NCBI RefSeq assembly: GCF_014058685.1
Contig: NZ_CP059055.1
Span: 1,887,417 to 1,951,416, forward strand
Direction of reading: 5' to 3'
Source of the DNA: Lactobacillus johnsonii
GTDB taxonomy: Bacteria; Bacillota; Bacilli; Lactobacillales; Lactobacillaceae
DNA: 64,000 nt
The position numbers and the translations under genes were made by a program. The stretch's first letter is position 1, and each line of letters begins with the position of its first letter. Under the pieces are notes generated by a model. It did not search any database. It was not told the DNA's origin and saw nothing but the letters and a program-made list of their open reading frames with translations. Below, in pieces: positions 9,257 to 17,480 of this stretch.

Positions 9257-9277
9257 TTAACGAATAGAAGGAACGTG

Positions 9278-9952
9278 ATGACAGTTATTGTATTAAGCGG
9301 GCCCATTGGAGCCGGAAAATCCAGTCTAACAGGTATCTTATCTAAATATTTGGGTACTAATCCCTTTTATGAAAGTGTAGATGACAATCCTGTTTTGCCA
9401 TTATTCTATGAAAACCCTAAAAAGTATGCCTTTTTACTGCAAGTTTATTTCTTAAATACTCGTTTTCGGAGTATTAAGTCAGCCTTAACTGATGATAATA
9501 ATGTACTTGACCGTTCTATCTACGAAGATGCTCTTTTCTTCCAAATGAATGCAGATATTGGGCGTGCTACTCCAGAAGAAGTCGATACTTACTATGAGCT
9601 CTTGCACAATATGATGAGTGAACTAGATCGGATGCCTAAGAAGAATCCTGATCTCCTGGTTCATATCGATGTCTCATATGATACAATGCTCAAGAGAATT
9701 CAAAAACGTGGTCGTAACTATGAACAATTGAGTTATGATCCGACTCTAGAAGATTACTACAAGCGTCTACTTCGTTATTACAAACCTTGGTATGAGAAGT
9801 ATGACTATTCACCAAAAATGACTATTGATGGTGATAAACTTGATTTCATGGCAAGTGAAGAAGATCGTCAAGAAGTCCTAAATCAAATTGTGGCTAAGCT
9901 CAAAGAAATGGGTAAACTTGAAGACGACTGGAAACCTAATTTAGTTAAATAA
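9278..9952 (+). CDS. Deoxyadenosine/deoxyguanosine kinase subunit 2
   Basis: 224 residues, paralogue of the preceding gene and probably co-transcribed (21-base gap). Same P-loop [20 protein letters not shown] and [12 protein letters not shown] motifs. AAGGA at 9268-9272 supports the ATG at 9278 rather than the GTG at 9275. The C-terminus is about nine residues longer and charged. By analogy to L. acidophilus it pairs with the upstream chain as an obligate heterodimer; by recalled order it would be the deoxyadenosine kinase. Confidence 0.9.
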   Translation: MTVIVLSGPIGAGKSSLTGILSKYLGTNPFYESVDDNPVLPLFYENPKKYAFLLQVYFLNTRFRSIKSALTDDNNVLDRSIYEDALFFQMNADIGRATPEEVDTYYELLHNMMSELDRMPKKNPDLLVHIDVSYDTMLKRIQKRGRNYEQLSYDPTLEDYYKRLLRYYKPWYEKYDYSPKMTIDGDKLDFMASEEDRQEVLNQIVAKLKEMGKLEDDWKPNLVK

Positions 9953-9956
9953 AGCA

Positions 9957-9987
9957 AAACTGCGGTCCAATATGGATCGCAGTTTTT
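9957..9987. terminator. Bidirectional terminator (kinases / lactate oxidase)
   Basis: AACTGCGGTCC / GGATCGCAGTT stem with TTTTT following, between convergent genes. Confidence 0.8.
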
Positions 9988-10005
9988 ATTTTTTAATCCT
10001 AACAA

Positions 10006-11244
10006 TCAATGTCTTGATGCACCACTTACAGCATCAGCTGCTTCACCTGTTAACTGATTTTCCTTAGTAACAGGATATGGTTTCATCACACTTCTGCTCG
10101 TTGAAGAAATGCCCCAGTCAGCACTGTAATTAATATGATCAATCTTAGCATGTTTAATATCTTCAATTGTCTTACAGCCGGTTAATTGCATATCAATCAA
10201 TAATTCCTTATTTAATTGCTCAATAACTGATTGAACACCTTGTGCACCACCAAGTGCTAAGCCATATAAGAATGGGCGGCCAATACCGACTAAGTCTGCA
10301 CCTAATGCTAATGCTTTAAAGACATGAGAGCCGCGACGAACGCCGCCATCAAGAATAATTGGAACACGATGATTTGAGCTTCTTACTGCCTTAGCAATTT
10401 CAGGTAAAACATCAATCGTCGCAGGAGCGCCATCTACTTCACGTCCGCCATGATTAGAAACTACGATCCCATCTGCTCCAGCCCCAATAGCAAGCATAGC
10501 ATCTTCAGCACATTCAACTCCTTTAACAATTACAGGAACATCAGCAATTTCCTTTATTTTACGAATATCATCTGGTCCAATATTTTGAGCCGATGAAGCA
10601 TACATTTGTGCAACGCTTTGTCCTTCACCCTTTCCACCGTTCCATTCATTAAAGAAAGCCAACGGTACCGGATAAGTAAAGTTAGTTCGTAAGTTAGCTT
10701 CACGATAGCCACTAACTAAAGCATCTACTGTTAGGAAAAATCCCGTAAAACCTGCTTTAACTGATTCTTCAATTACCATCTTATTAAAGTCCCAGTTTTT
10801 GCTTAAATATAGTTGCATAAATCTAGGAGAATCCCCTACTGCACTTTGTACTTCTTGTACACTCTTATTTGCATAGGTACTCATCGCAAATAAGGCCCCA
10901 GCAGCTTTTGCACCTTTTGCAGTATCAATTTCTGCTTCAGCGTTTGCAATACCGTGGCATGCAATTGGACAAATCATAACCGGGGTCTTTAACTTCATCC
11001 CTAAAAACTCAGTATTAAGTTCAGGGTTTTGCATTCCAGTCAAAGCTCGAGGAACTATTTGAAAATGATTAAATGCTTGAGTGTTATTTCGCCAAGTCCA
11101 TTCATTTTCAGCACCACTAGCTACATAGTAATAAGCAGCTTCTGGCATCACATATTTTGCCTCATTTTCCAGTTCATCTAAGTTAACCATATGTAACTTT
11201 TCTTCTCTTGTACTTTGTGGAAAGCCCTTATAGTAAGTTGTCAT
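10006..11244 (-). CDS. lox: L-lactate oxidase (FMN-dependent alpha-hydroxy acid oxidase)
   Basis: 412 residues from the ATG at 11244 (GGAGG eight bases upstream). It oxidises lactate to pyruvate with O2, releasing H2O2. FMN barrel motifs are all present: YYYVASGAENEWT, catalytic His in VVSNHGGREVDG, and the FMN-phosphate segment ILDGGVRRGSHVFKALALGAD. The protein extends past the barrel into a tail ending DAVSGASRH. The same tail closes the pyruvate oxidase at 56.6 kb and resembles an ApbE flavinylation motif. Single gene. Closest relatives are lactate oxidases of lactobacilli and streptococci; glycolate or other 2-hydroxy acids as substrate cannot be excluded. Confidence 0.9.
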   Translation of the reverse strand: MTTYYKGFPQSTREEKLHMVNLDELENEAKYVMPEAAYYYVASGAENEWTWRNNTQAFNHFQIVPRALTGMQNPELNTEFLGMKLKTPVMICPIACHGIANAEAEIDTAKGAKAAGALFAMSTYANKSVQEVQSAVGDSPRFMQLYLSKNWDFNKMVIEESVKAGFTGFFLTVDALVSGYREANLRTNFTYPVPLAFFNEWNGGKGEGQSVAQMYASSAQNIGPDDIRKIKEIADVPVIVKGVECAEDAMLAIGAGADGIVVSNHGGREVDGAPATIDVLPEIAKAVRSSNHRVPIILDGGVRRGSHVFKALALGADLVGIGRPFLYGLALGGAQGVQSVIEQLNKELLIDMQLTGCKTIEDIKHAKIDHINYSADWGISSTSRSVMKPYPVTKENQLTGEAADAVSGASRH

Positions 11245-11404
11245 CGTACATTCCTCCAAATTTTATAACGCATGTTTCTTTACACTTTAATTTTAAGACT
11301 ATTTTTTTAAATGAGTAACTAATAGCCCTTACGAAATAATTCACTATCTCTTATAAGATTTACTTTCAGAAAGTTTTTACAACCTTTCATCGCTAAAATT
11401 CGCG

Positions 11405-11470
11405 TTTACATTTATTTATGGGAATGCTACACTATAAAAGTTGCTTATTTAAAGCTTAAAAACGAACATT
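11405..11470 (+). promoter_or_regulatory. Promoter and PurBox-like site of NCS2 permease 1
   Basis: TTTACA (11405-11410), 17 bases, then extended -10 TGCTACACT (11425-11433). In the leader, AAAAACGAACATT (11458-11470) matches the PurBox consensus AWWWCCGAACWWT with one mismatch. A PurR-type control of purine uptake is inferred. Confidence 0.6.
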
Positions 11471-11486
11471 ATGTCTGGAGGACAAA

Positions 11487-12797
11487 ATGAATTTTATAAA
11501 AAACTACTTTCATTTAGAAAAGTTAGGAACTAATGTTAGAACTGAATTTATTGCTGGGTTAACTACTTTTATTAGTATGTCATATATTCTTTTCGTTAAC
11601 CCTAGCGTTCTTGGTGCTAGTGGAATGAATACCGGCGCTGTCTTTACCGCTACTGCTTTAGCAGCTGCTCTTGGTACAGCAATCATGGGAATTGTTGCCA
11701 ACTACCCGATCGGTGAAGCACCTGCCTTAGGTATTAACGCGTTCTTTGCTTACACAGTATGTATTGGCATGAAAGTATCCTGGGAAACTGCTTTGGCCAG
11801 TGTTTTTGTTGCATCAATTATCTTTATTTTAATTACCTTATTTAAGCTAAGAGAAAAGATTATTGATTCAATTCCTTCAGACTTAAAATTTGCCATTTCT
11901 TCTGGTATTGGTTTATTTATCGCCTTTCTTGGATTACAAAACGGTGGCTTAATCGTTGCTAATAAATCAACTTTAGTTGGTTTAGGATCACTTCATAATC
12001 CACTCGTTTGGATTACTATTTTTGGTTTAATTGTTACGGTAATCTTGATGATCTTAGGCGTTCCAGGTGCTATTTTTATTGGAATGATTGCCGCATCAAT
12101 CTTTGGAATTTGTACCGGTCAAATTGCCGTTCCTCATAAGTTTATCTCTTTAGCACCAAGCTTAGCTCCAACTTTTGGTCAAGCAATCTTCCACGTTAAA
12201 GATATTAACTCTTTGCAGATGTGGGTTGTTGTTTTAACTTTCTTACTTGTTACATTCTTTGATACTGCCGGTACTTTAATCGGTCTTGCTCAACAAGCTG
12301 GCTTTATGAAAAATAATAAAATGCCACGTGTCGGTAAAGCATTAGCTGCTGACTCAACTGCTATGATGTTTGGTTCAATCTTCGGTACTTCACCAGTTGG
12401 TGCCTTTGTTGAATCAAGTGCTGGTATTGCTGTTGGTGGTCGTTCTGGTTTAACTGCTGTCTTTGTAGCCATTTTCTTCTTGATCTCAATGATTTTTAGT
12501 CCACTACTTGGTGTCTTTACTACACAAGTAACTGCTCCTGCGTTAATTATCGTCGGAGTTTTAATGGCACAAAATACCGCACATATTCACTGGAACAAGT
12601 TAGAAATTGCCGTACCTGCATTTTTAATCTTACTTGGTATGCCTCTTACTTACTCAATTTCCGACGGTTTGGCATTAGGAATGATTACTTACCCAATTTG
12701 TATGGTTTCTGCAAAGCGTGGTAAAGAAGTTAGCCCAATGATGTGGGTACTGTTTGTAGTATTTATCATCTTCTTATGGGTATTGAATTTTAAATAG
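11487..12797 (+). CDS. NCS2-family purine permease 1
   Basis: 436 residues, about 12-14 membrane helices. Belongs to the AzgA/PbuG-like branch of NCS2 (nucleobase:cation symporter): TEFIAGLTTFISMSYILFVNP at the start, VTFFDTAGTLIGLAQQAG in the middle (the conserved Asp/Thr region), FVESSAGIAVGGRSGLTAV. Transports hypoxanthine, guanine or adenine. GGAGG precedes the ATG. First of three tandem paralogues and related to a fourth at 48 kb; the copies probably differ in substrate and in regulation (PurBox here, riboswitch for the third). Confidence 0.92.
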   Translation: MNFIKNYFHLEKLGTNVRTEFIAGLTTFISMSYILFVNPSVLGASGMNTGAVFTATALAAALGTAIMGIVANYPIGEAPALGINAFFAYTVCIGMKVSWETALASVFVASIIFILITLFKLREKIIDSIPSDLKFAISSGIGLFIAFLGLQNGGLIVANKSTLVGLGSLHNPLVWITIFGLIVTVILMILGVPGAIFIGMIAASIFGICTGQIAVPHKFISLAPSLAPTFGQAIFHVKDINSLQMWVVVLTFLLVTFFDTAGTLIGLAQQAGFMKNNKMPRVGKALAADSTAMMFGSIFGTSPVGAFVESSAGIAVGGRSGLTAVFVAIFFLISMIFSPLLGVFTTQVTAPALIIVGVLMAQNTAHIHWNKLEIAVPAFLILLGMPLTYSISDGLALGMITYPICMVSAKRGKEVSPMMWVLFVVFIIFLWVLNFK

Positions 12798-12812
12798 ATT
12801 GAAACTCAAGAG

Positions 12813-12842
12813 AAAAGCTCGTGCTGATGCACGGGCTTTTTT
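12813..12842. terminator. Bidirectional terminator (permease 1 / MerR gene)
   Basis: AAAAGCTCGTGC tgat GCACGGGCTTTT, followed by TT; convergent genes. Confidence 0.85.
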
Positions 12843-12882
12843 GGTTAATCAAAAAATTTTCTGTCAATTTTAAATATTGTTT

Positions 12883-13617
12883 TTACTCTCTACTAATTTC
12901 CAAACAATAAGATCTTTTACCGCATTTTGGACAAGTCAATTTTCTAAACTTAGGCGTATGCGGGGCTAAATTAAATGCCAGGAACGATGGAATAAATACA
13001 TCTCCGCAATTAGGACAAACATATTCAACATGGTCATAGTAATATCGCGACAATCCCAATGCCATCATAAAAATAATAACTACTAGTGCAAGAACTTCAA
13101 TTACAAAGCTAGTTATCTGGTTTAGATGATATAAATAAAATGCTATGCCGATCCCTAATATTTCAATTATTGACAAAAGCCCTCCAAAAACTAACATCTT
13201 ATCTCTTAAAGCTGAAAGTCTATTTTCTTTTCTCGTAATATCTGTAATGCCAGAGTGATTGGTTAATACAGCACGCGACAACTTTATTTTTTGCAAATGT
13301 TTTATTTGTGCTTGTTTCTTACTTATCTCCTCAATTTTCCGCTGATTCTCCTGGTATTGTTCTTTAAGCAATAACTCCACTGACTGATTCCCATGCTCAT
13401 CTTGAATGAGCATTTTTATCTGCTTCAATGAAAATCCCAATTCTTTTAGAAAAAGAATTAATTCAAGTTGTCTTATCTGATCTTTTTCATAAAAACGATA
13501 GCCATTTTCTTCAGTATAAGCTGGCCTCACTAGATCTTTTTCCTCATAAAACCTTAAAGTCCGTGTACTCACTTGTAATTTCTTTGCTGCTTCTCCGATG
13601 GTATATCTCTCTGACAT
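12883..13617 (-). CDS. Membrane-anchored MerR-family regulator with zinc ribbon
   Basis: 244 residues from the ATG at 13617 (GGAGG eight bases upstream; a GTG three codons earlier overlaps that site). MerR DNA-binding domain at residues 1-70 (YTIGEAAKKLQVSTRTLRFYEEKDL), coiled-coil about 85-120, two predicted membrane helices about 135-190, then a four-cysteine zinc-ribbon-like tail with two CPxC knuckles (VCPNCGD and TCPKCGK). A one-component regulator tied to the membrane; the signal is unknown. The inverted repeat in its promoter points to autoregulation. Confidence 0.85.
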   Translation of the reverse strand: MSERYTIGEAAKKLQVSTRTLRFYEEKDLVRPAYTEENGYRFYEKDQIRQLELILFLKELGFSLKQIKMLIQDEHGNQSVELLLKEQYQENQRKIEEISKKQAQIKHLQKIKLSRAVLTNHSGITDITRKENRLSALRDKMLVFGGLLSIIEILGIGIAFYLYHLNQITSFVIEVLALVVIIFMMALGLSRYYYDHVEYVCPNCGDVFIPSFLAFNLAPHTPKFRKLTCPKCGKRSYCLEISRE

Positions 13618-13637
13618 TACTTTCACCTCCCAGCTTT

Positions 13638-13668
13638 AAGATATCAATTGACGTAAGGTTAAAGTCAA
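13638..13668 (-). promoter_or_regulatory. MerR-type promoter/operator
   Basis: On the minus strand TTGACT (13663-13668) and TATCTT (13638-13643) are separated by 19 bases, the long spacer typical of MerR-controlled promoters. The spacer carries the inverted repeat TTGAC-N11-GTCAA (13648-13668). Confidence 0.65.
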
Positions 13669-13792
13669 CTTCTAAATTATAAAATATTCTATTTCCTTGG
13701 AAATATTGTTCGGCTTTTAAACCAATTTTCTTATTTTTGTACCTATTATTTTATATTTTTTTGATTTAATCGAATAATTATAGTTTTTATTC

Positions 13793-13902
13793 TTGAAATA
13801 GTTAATAATTTAGATATAATTTTAGTTGAAGATTCGCTTTTAAATGATTAAACACATAAATTAATCATTTAAAATTATATTTTCCCTTAAAATCCGAACA
13901 TT
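13793..13902 (+). promoter_or_regulatory. Promoter, leader stem-loop and PurBox of NCS2 permease 2
   Basis: TTGAAA (13793-13798) and TATAAT (13815-13820), 16 bases apart. The leader has a perfect 13-bp inverted repeat (TTTAAATGATTAA and its complement, about 13840-13875) and then AAATCCGAACATT (13890-13902), a perfect match to the PurBox AWWWCCGAACWWT. No purine aptamer is visible here. Confidence 0.65.
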
Positions 13903-13921
13903 ACCATTCTTGGAGGGCTAC

Positions 13922-15232
13922 ATGAATTCAATTGGTAAATTTTTCCATTTAAATGAAAACCATACTTCATTTAAAACTGAGTTTTTAGCTGGATTAACTA
14001 CTTTTGTAAGTATGTCTTATATTCTTTTTGTTAACCCAGCTGTTTTAGGAGCAAGTGGCATGAACAAGGGAGCGCTATTTACCGCTACTGCCTTATCTGC
14101 TGCTTTCACTTGTATTGTAATGGGAGTAATTGCCAATTATCCTATTGCCTCTGCACCAACTTTAGGACTGAATGCATTCTTTACTTATACGGTCTGCTTA
14201 GGGATGCATGTAAAATGGCAGACTGCTTTAGCTGCCGTTTTCGTTGCTTCAATTCTTTTCATCTTACTGACCGTATTTAAAGTACGTGAGATGATTATTG
14301 ATGCTATTCCTAGTGATATCAAATATGCTATTTCTGCTGGTATTGGTTTATTTATTGCCTTCATTGGTCTTCAAGGTGGTAATTTAATTAGTAAAAGTGA
14401 TTCAACTTTAGTTACTGTTGGTTCCTTAAATAATCCACTTGTTTGGATTACAATCTTTGGTTTAGTAGTAACGATTTTCTTAATGATTGCCAAGGTTCCT
14501 GGTGCAATCTTTATCGGAATGATTGTTGCGGCTATTTTCGGTATTATAATTGGTCAAATTCCAATGCCAAAAGCATTTATTTCAGGCATTCCAAGTCTTT
14601 CACCAATTTTTGGCCAAGCTATTTTTCATATTAGTGATATCAATACAGTTCAAATGTGGATTGTCGTCTTTACATTTTTACTAGTCACTTTCTTTGATAC
14701 TACTGGTACTCTAATCGGTCTTGTTCAACAAGCTGGCCTTATGAAAGATAACAAAATGCCACGTGCTGGTGAAGCTTTAGCCGCTGACTCATCCGGTATG
14801 TTAGTAGGATCTGTTCTTGGTACTTCCCCAGTTGGTGCCTTTGTTGAATCAAGTGCTGGTATTGCAGTCGGTGGTAGAACTGGTTTAACCGCTGTTTGGG
14901 TTGGTATTTTCTTCTTGATTTCTACTATTTTTAGTCCAATCTTGAGTGTCTTCACTACTCAAGTAACTGCTCCTGCTTTGATAATCGTTGGAGTATTAAT
15001 GGCTGAAAACTTGGCGCACGTTCACTGGACTGATCTTGAAATCGCAATTCCATGTTTCTTAATTGCTCTTGGTATGCCACTTACCTACTCCATTTCAGAT
15101 GGACTTGGCTGGGGACTAATCATTTACCCAGTATCTATGCTAGCAGCTAAGAGATTTAAAGAAATTACGCCAATGATGTGGATCCTGTTCTTTATTTTTG
15201 TTATTTACTTCGTTGTTCTGAATGTTAAATAG
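13922..15232 (+). CDS. NCS2-family purine permease 2
   Basis: 436 residues from the ATG at 13922 (GGAGG five bases before); the longer frame begins at a TTG within the ribosome site. Same family and topology as permease 1: TEFLAGLTTFVSMSYILFVNP, VTFFDTTGTLIGLVQQAG, FVESSAGIAVGGRTGLTAV. Predicted purine base:proton symporter. Monocistronic, closed by a strong hairpin at 15244. Confidence 0.92.
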   Translation: MNSIGKFFHLNENHTSFKTEFLAGLTTFVSMSYILFVNPAVLGASGMNKGALFTATALSAAFTCIVMGVIANYPIASAPTLGLNAFFTYTVCLGMHVKWQTALAAVFVASILFILLTVFKVREMIIDAIPSDIKYAISAGIGLFIAFIGLQGGNLISKSDSTLVTVGSLNNPLVWITIFGLVVTIFLMIAKVPGAIFIGMIVAAIFGIIIGQIPMPKAFISGIPSLSPIFGQAIFHISDINTVQMWIVVFTFLLVTFFDTTGTLIGLVQQAGLMKDNKMPRAGEALAADSSGMLVGSVLGTSPVGAFVESSAGIAVGGRTGLTAVWVGIFFLISTIFSPILSVFTTQVTAPALIIVGVLMAENLAHVHWTDLEIAIPCFLIALGMPLTYSISDGLGWGLIIYPVSMLAAKRFKEITPMMWILFFIFVIYFVVLNVK

Positions 15233-15243
15233 TATACGCAGGT

Positions 15244-15277
15244 AAACCAATCAGCTCTAGTAGCTGATTGGTTTTTT
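15244..15277 (+). terminator. Terminator of NCS2 permease 2
   Basis: AAACCAATCAGCT / AGCTGATTGGTTT stem followed by TTTT. Confidence 0.88.
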
Positions 15278-15349
15278 ATTTCCTAGGAAATTCTCTGGCT
15301 TATTTGCCTATCTACTGAATTTCTGCTAGAATACTTAACAATCAAGTTA

Positions 15350-15412
15350 TCTATATATCGTCGAAATAAGGTCGACAGTATCTACCCTGAGCCATAAATT
15401 CAGGACTATAGG
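15350..15412 (+). ncRNA. Guanine-class purine riboswitch aptamer
   Basis: The purine aptamer architecture is complete: P1 CTATA/TATAG (15351-15355 with 15407-15411), P2 GTCGA/TCGAC with a 7-base loop, the invariant J2/3 TATCTACC (15379-15386), P3 CCTGA/TCAGG with loop GCCATAAA, and J3/1 ACTAT. The specificity base in GACTAT is C (the C74 position), which pairs with guanine or hypoxanthine; adenine switches have T there. It is followed at once by a terminator and then by an NCS2 permease, the classical OFF-switch arrangement. Confidence 0.93.
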
Positions 15413-15435
15413 TATCAGACGTCATAAATTGCTTT

Positions 15436-15484
15436 AAAGGACATCTTTTACCCGTGGCTCTTGGGTAAACTGTGTCCTTTTTTC
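15436..15484 (+). terminator. Riboswitch-controlled terminator
   Basis: Long stem AAAGGACA..TTTACCC / GGGTAAA..TGTCCTTT followed by a T run, between the guanine aptamer and the start codon of permease 3. Expected to form when guanine is bound. Confidence 0.9.
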
Positions 15485-15509
15485 ATTTTTATTTTATGTT
15501 GGAGAAATG

Positions 15510-16823
15510 ATGCAATTTTTAGACAAAATCTTTCATTTAGAGGATGCTCATACTAATGTCAAACGTGAATTAATTGCAGCCTTAACCACGTTTGTTTCAT
15601 TGTCATACATCCTTTTTGTTAACCCGAATATTTTAAGTGCAGCTGGTATTAATAAAGGAGCTGCCTTTACTGTTACTGCTATTGCAACAGCAATTGGTTG
15701 TTTCTTAATGGGATTTATTGCGAATTATCCTATTGCCTTAGCACCGACACTTGGTAGTGCAGCCTTTTTCTCATATAACGTTGTTATCGGAATGCATATT
15801 AATTGGCAAACTGCCCTAGCTAGTGTGTTAGTAGCTTCAATTTTATTCATTTTGATTACCGTTTTAAAGCTTCGTGAAAAAGTTGTTGATGCAATTCCTC
15901 AAGATTTAAAATATGCAATTTCTGCTGGTATTGGTTTGTTCATTGCCTTTATTGGATTGCAAAATGGTAAATTGATTGTCGACAATAAATCATCTCTTGT
16001 CGGTCTTGGTTCATTTAACAATCCAGCCGTTTGGATCACATTATTTGGTTTAATCTTAACTGTCATCTTAATGGCAGCTAAAGTACCAGGCTCAATTTTC
16101 ATCGGAATGATTGTAACTGCTATTTTCGGAATGATTATTGGTCAAATTCCAATGCCACATGGTATTGTTTCAGGTGCTCCAAGTATTGCTCCAACCTTTG
16201 GTCAAGCAGTTTTTCATTTAAAAGATATCAATACACCACAACTATTTATGGTTGTTTTAACATTCTTACTTGTTACATTCTTTGATACTGCTGGTACCTT
16301 AATTGGTATGACACAACAAGCTGGAATGGTTGATAAAAACGGTAAAATTCCACGAATTGGGAAAGCTTTCTTGTCAGACTCACTAGCTATGGTTGAAGGG
16401 TCTGTGTTAGGTACCGCTCCACTTGGTACCTCTGTTGAATCAAGTGCCGGTATCGCAATGGGTGGTAGAACTGGTTTAACTGCTATTTTCGTTGGTATTC
16501 TATTCTTAATCTCAATGATCTTCAGTCCACTTTTAGCAGTAATCCCAACCACTGTAACGGCTCCTGCTTTAATCATAGTCGGAGTTCTGATGGCAGGTAA
16601 TCTTAAATACATCCATTGGAATAACTTTGAAATTGCCTTTCCATCTTTCCTAGTAGTAGTTGGTATGCCGTTAACTTACTCCATCTCTGATGGTTTAGCC
16701 TTAGGAATGATCGCTTATCCAATTACCATGATTGCTTCTAAGCGCTATAAAGAAGTATCTCCAATGATGTACATTTTATTTGTAATCTTTGTTATCTTCT
16801 TCTTAATTACTAATATGGGCTAA
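15510..16823 (+). CDS. NCS2-family purine permease 3 (guanine riboswitch regulated)
   Basis: 437 residues. Two adjacent ATG codons (15507, 15510); the second has the better distance from GGAGA. Family signatures RELIAALTTFVSLSYILFVNP, VTFFDTAGTLIGMTQQAG, VESSAGIAMGGRTGLTAI. It differs from permeases 1 and 2 in having LGSAAFF where they have LGxNAFF. The upstream guanine aptamer suggests guanine or hypoxanthine as substrate. Confidence 0.93.
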   Translation: MQFLDKIFHLEDAHTNVKRELIAALTTFVSLSYILFVNPNILSAAGINKGAAFTVTAIATAIGCFLMGFIANYPIALAPTLGSAAFFSYNVVIGMHINWQTALASVLVASILFILITVLKLREKVVDAIPQDLKYAISAGIGLFIAFIGLQNGKLIVDNKSSLVGLGSFNNPAVWITLFGLILTVILMAAKVPGSIFIGMIVTAIFGMIIGQIPMPHGIVSGAPSIAPTFGQAVFHLKDINTPQLFMVVLTFLLVTFFDTAGTLIGMTQQAGMVDKNGKIPRIGKAFLSDSLAMVEGSVLGTAPLGTSVESSAGIAMGGRTGLTAIFVGILFLISMIFSPLLAVIPTTVTAPALIIVGVLMAGNLKYIHWNNFEIAFPSFLVVVGMPLTYSISDGLALGMIAYPITMIASKRYKEVSPMMYILFVIFVIFFLITNMG

Positions 16824-16838
16824 TTAATAATCTTTTTT

Positions 16839-16890
16839 CAAGCTAGTAACGCTATTTCTTAAGATGCAAGCATTACTAGCTTGTTTTTTT
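16839..16890 (+). terminator. Terminator of NCS2 permease 3
   Basis: CAAGCTAGTAA (16839-16849) pairs with TTACTAGCTTG (16873-16883), followed by seven T. Confidence 0.85.
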
Positions 16891-16930
16891 GACTCAATTT
16901 TCATTAAATTAAACTGCGAGGTGAAACAAA

Positions 16931-17416
16931 ATGGACTTTAACGAACAAATAAAACGCCTTCGAAAAGAAAATAACTTAACTCAGGAAGAGATGGCCAAGA
17001 AATTAAATGTAACTAGACAGGCAATTTCTAACTGGGAAAATAATCGTAACCTTCCAGATTTTGAAATGATTATTTTGATTGCAGAAACATTTGGTGTTTC
17101 CCTTGATGAATTAATTTTAGGAGATAAAAAGATGAATAAAATTGAGCAAACTTTGATTAATGATGGTAAAAGATCACGTGCAGCAAAATTTAATATGGTC
17201 ACTACTATCATCGGGAGTGCATTCATTATTTTAGGAATTATTTTCTTCTTAATCAGCGGTGCCTCTGTTTCTTATATTGATAGTAATGGTTTTTTACACG
17301 AAAACTTTTTCTTAATTCCATTAGGCTATCTTTCATTATTTGTAGGGATATTGATCATTATTGCCCGGGTAATAAATTCGATTCATCTTGCAATTAAAGA
17401 AAGAAAAAATAATTAA
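16931..17416 (+). CDS. XRE-family regulator with membrane segments
   Basis: 161 residues. N-terminal helix-turn-helix of Cro/CI type (residues 5-60: LRKENNLTQEEMAKKLNVTRQAISNWENNR), then two hydrophobic helices (about 90-110 and 125-150). This design, a DNA-binding domain anchored by two C-terminal membrane helices, is common in lactobacilli; the signal and targets are unknown. GAGGTG lies upstream of the ATG. Stands alone between permease 3 and the deformylase-like gene. Confidence 0.82.
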   Translation: MDFNEQIKRLRKENNLTQEEMAKKLNVTRQAISNWENNRNLPDFEMIILIAETFGVSLDELILGDKKMNKIEQTLINDGKRSRAAKFNMVTTIIGSAFIILGIIFFLISGASVSYIDSNGFLHENFFLIPLGYLSLFVGILIIIARVINSIHLAIKERKNN

Positions 17417-17480
17417 ACTTAAATTTTACGTGAGTAATATGCGATAATTAGGATAAAAATAACAATGGAGAATTATTTTT

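Noticed and set aside
13838..13880. Leader of permease 2 as a second purine riboswitch
   Set aside because: The invariant TATCTACC and P3 loop of the aptamer are absent; only a simple AT-rich stem-loop is present.
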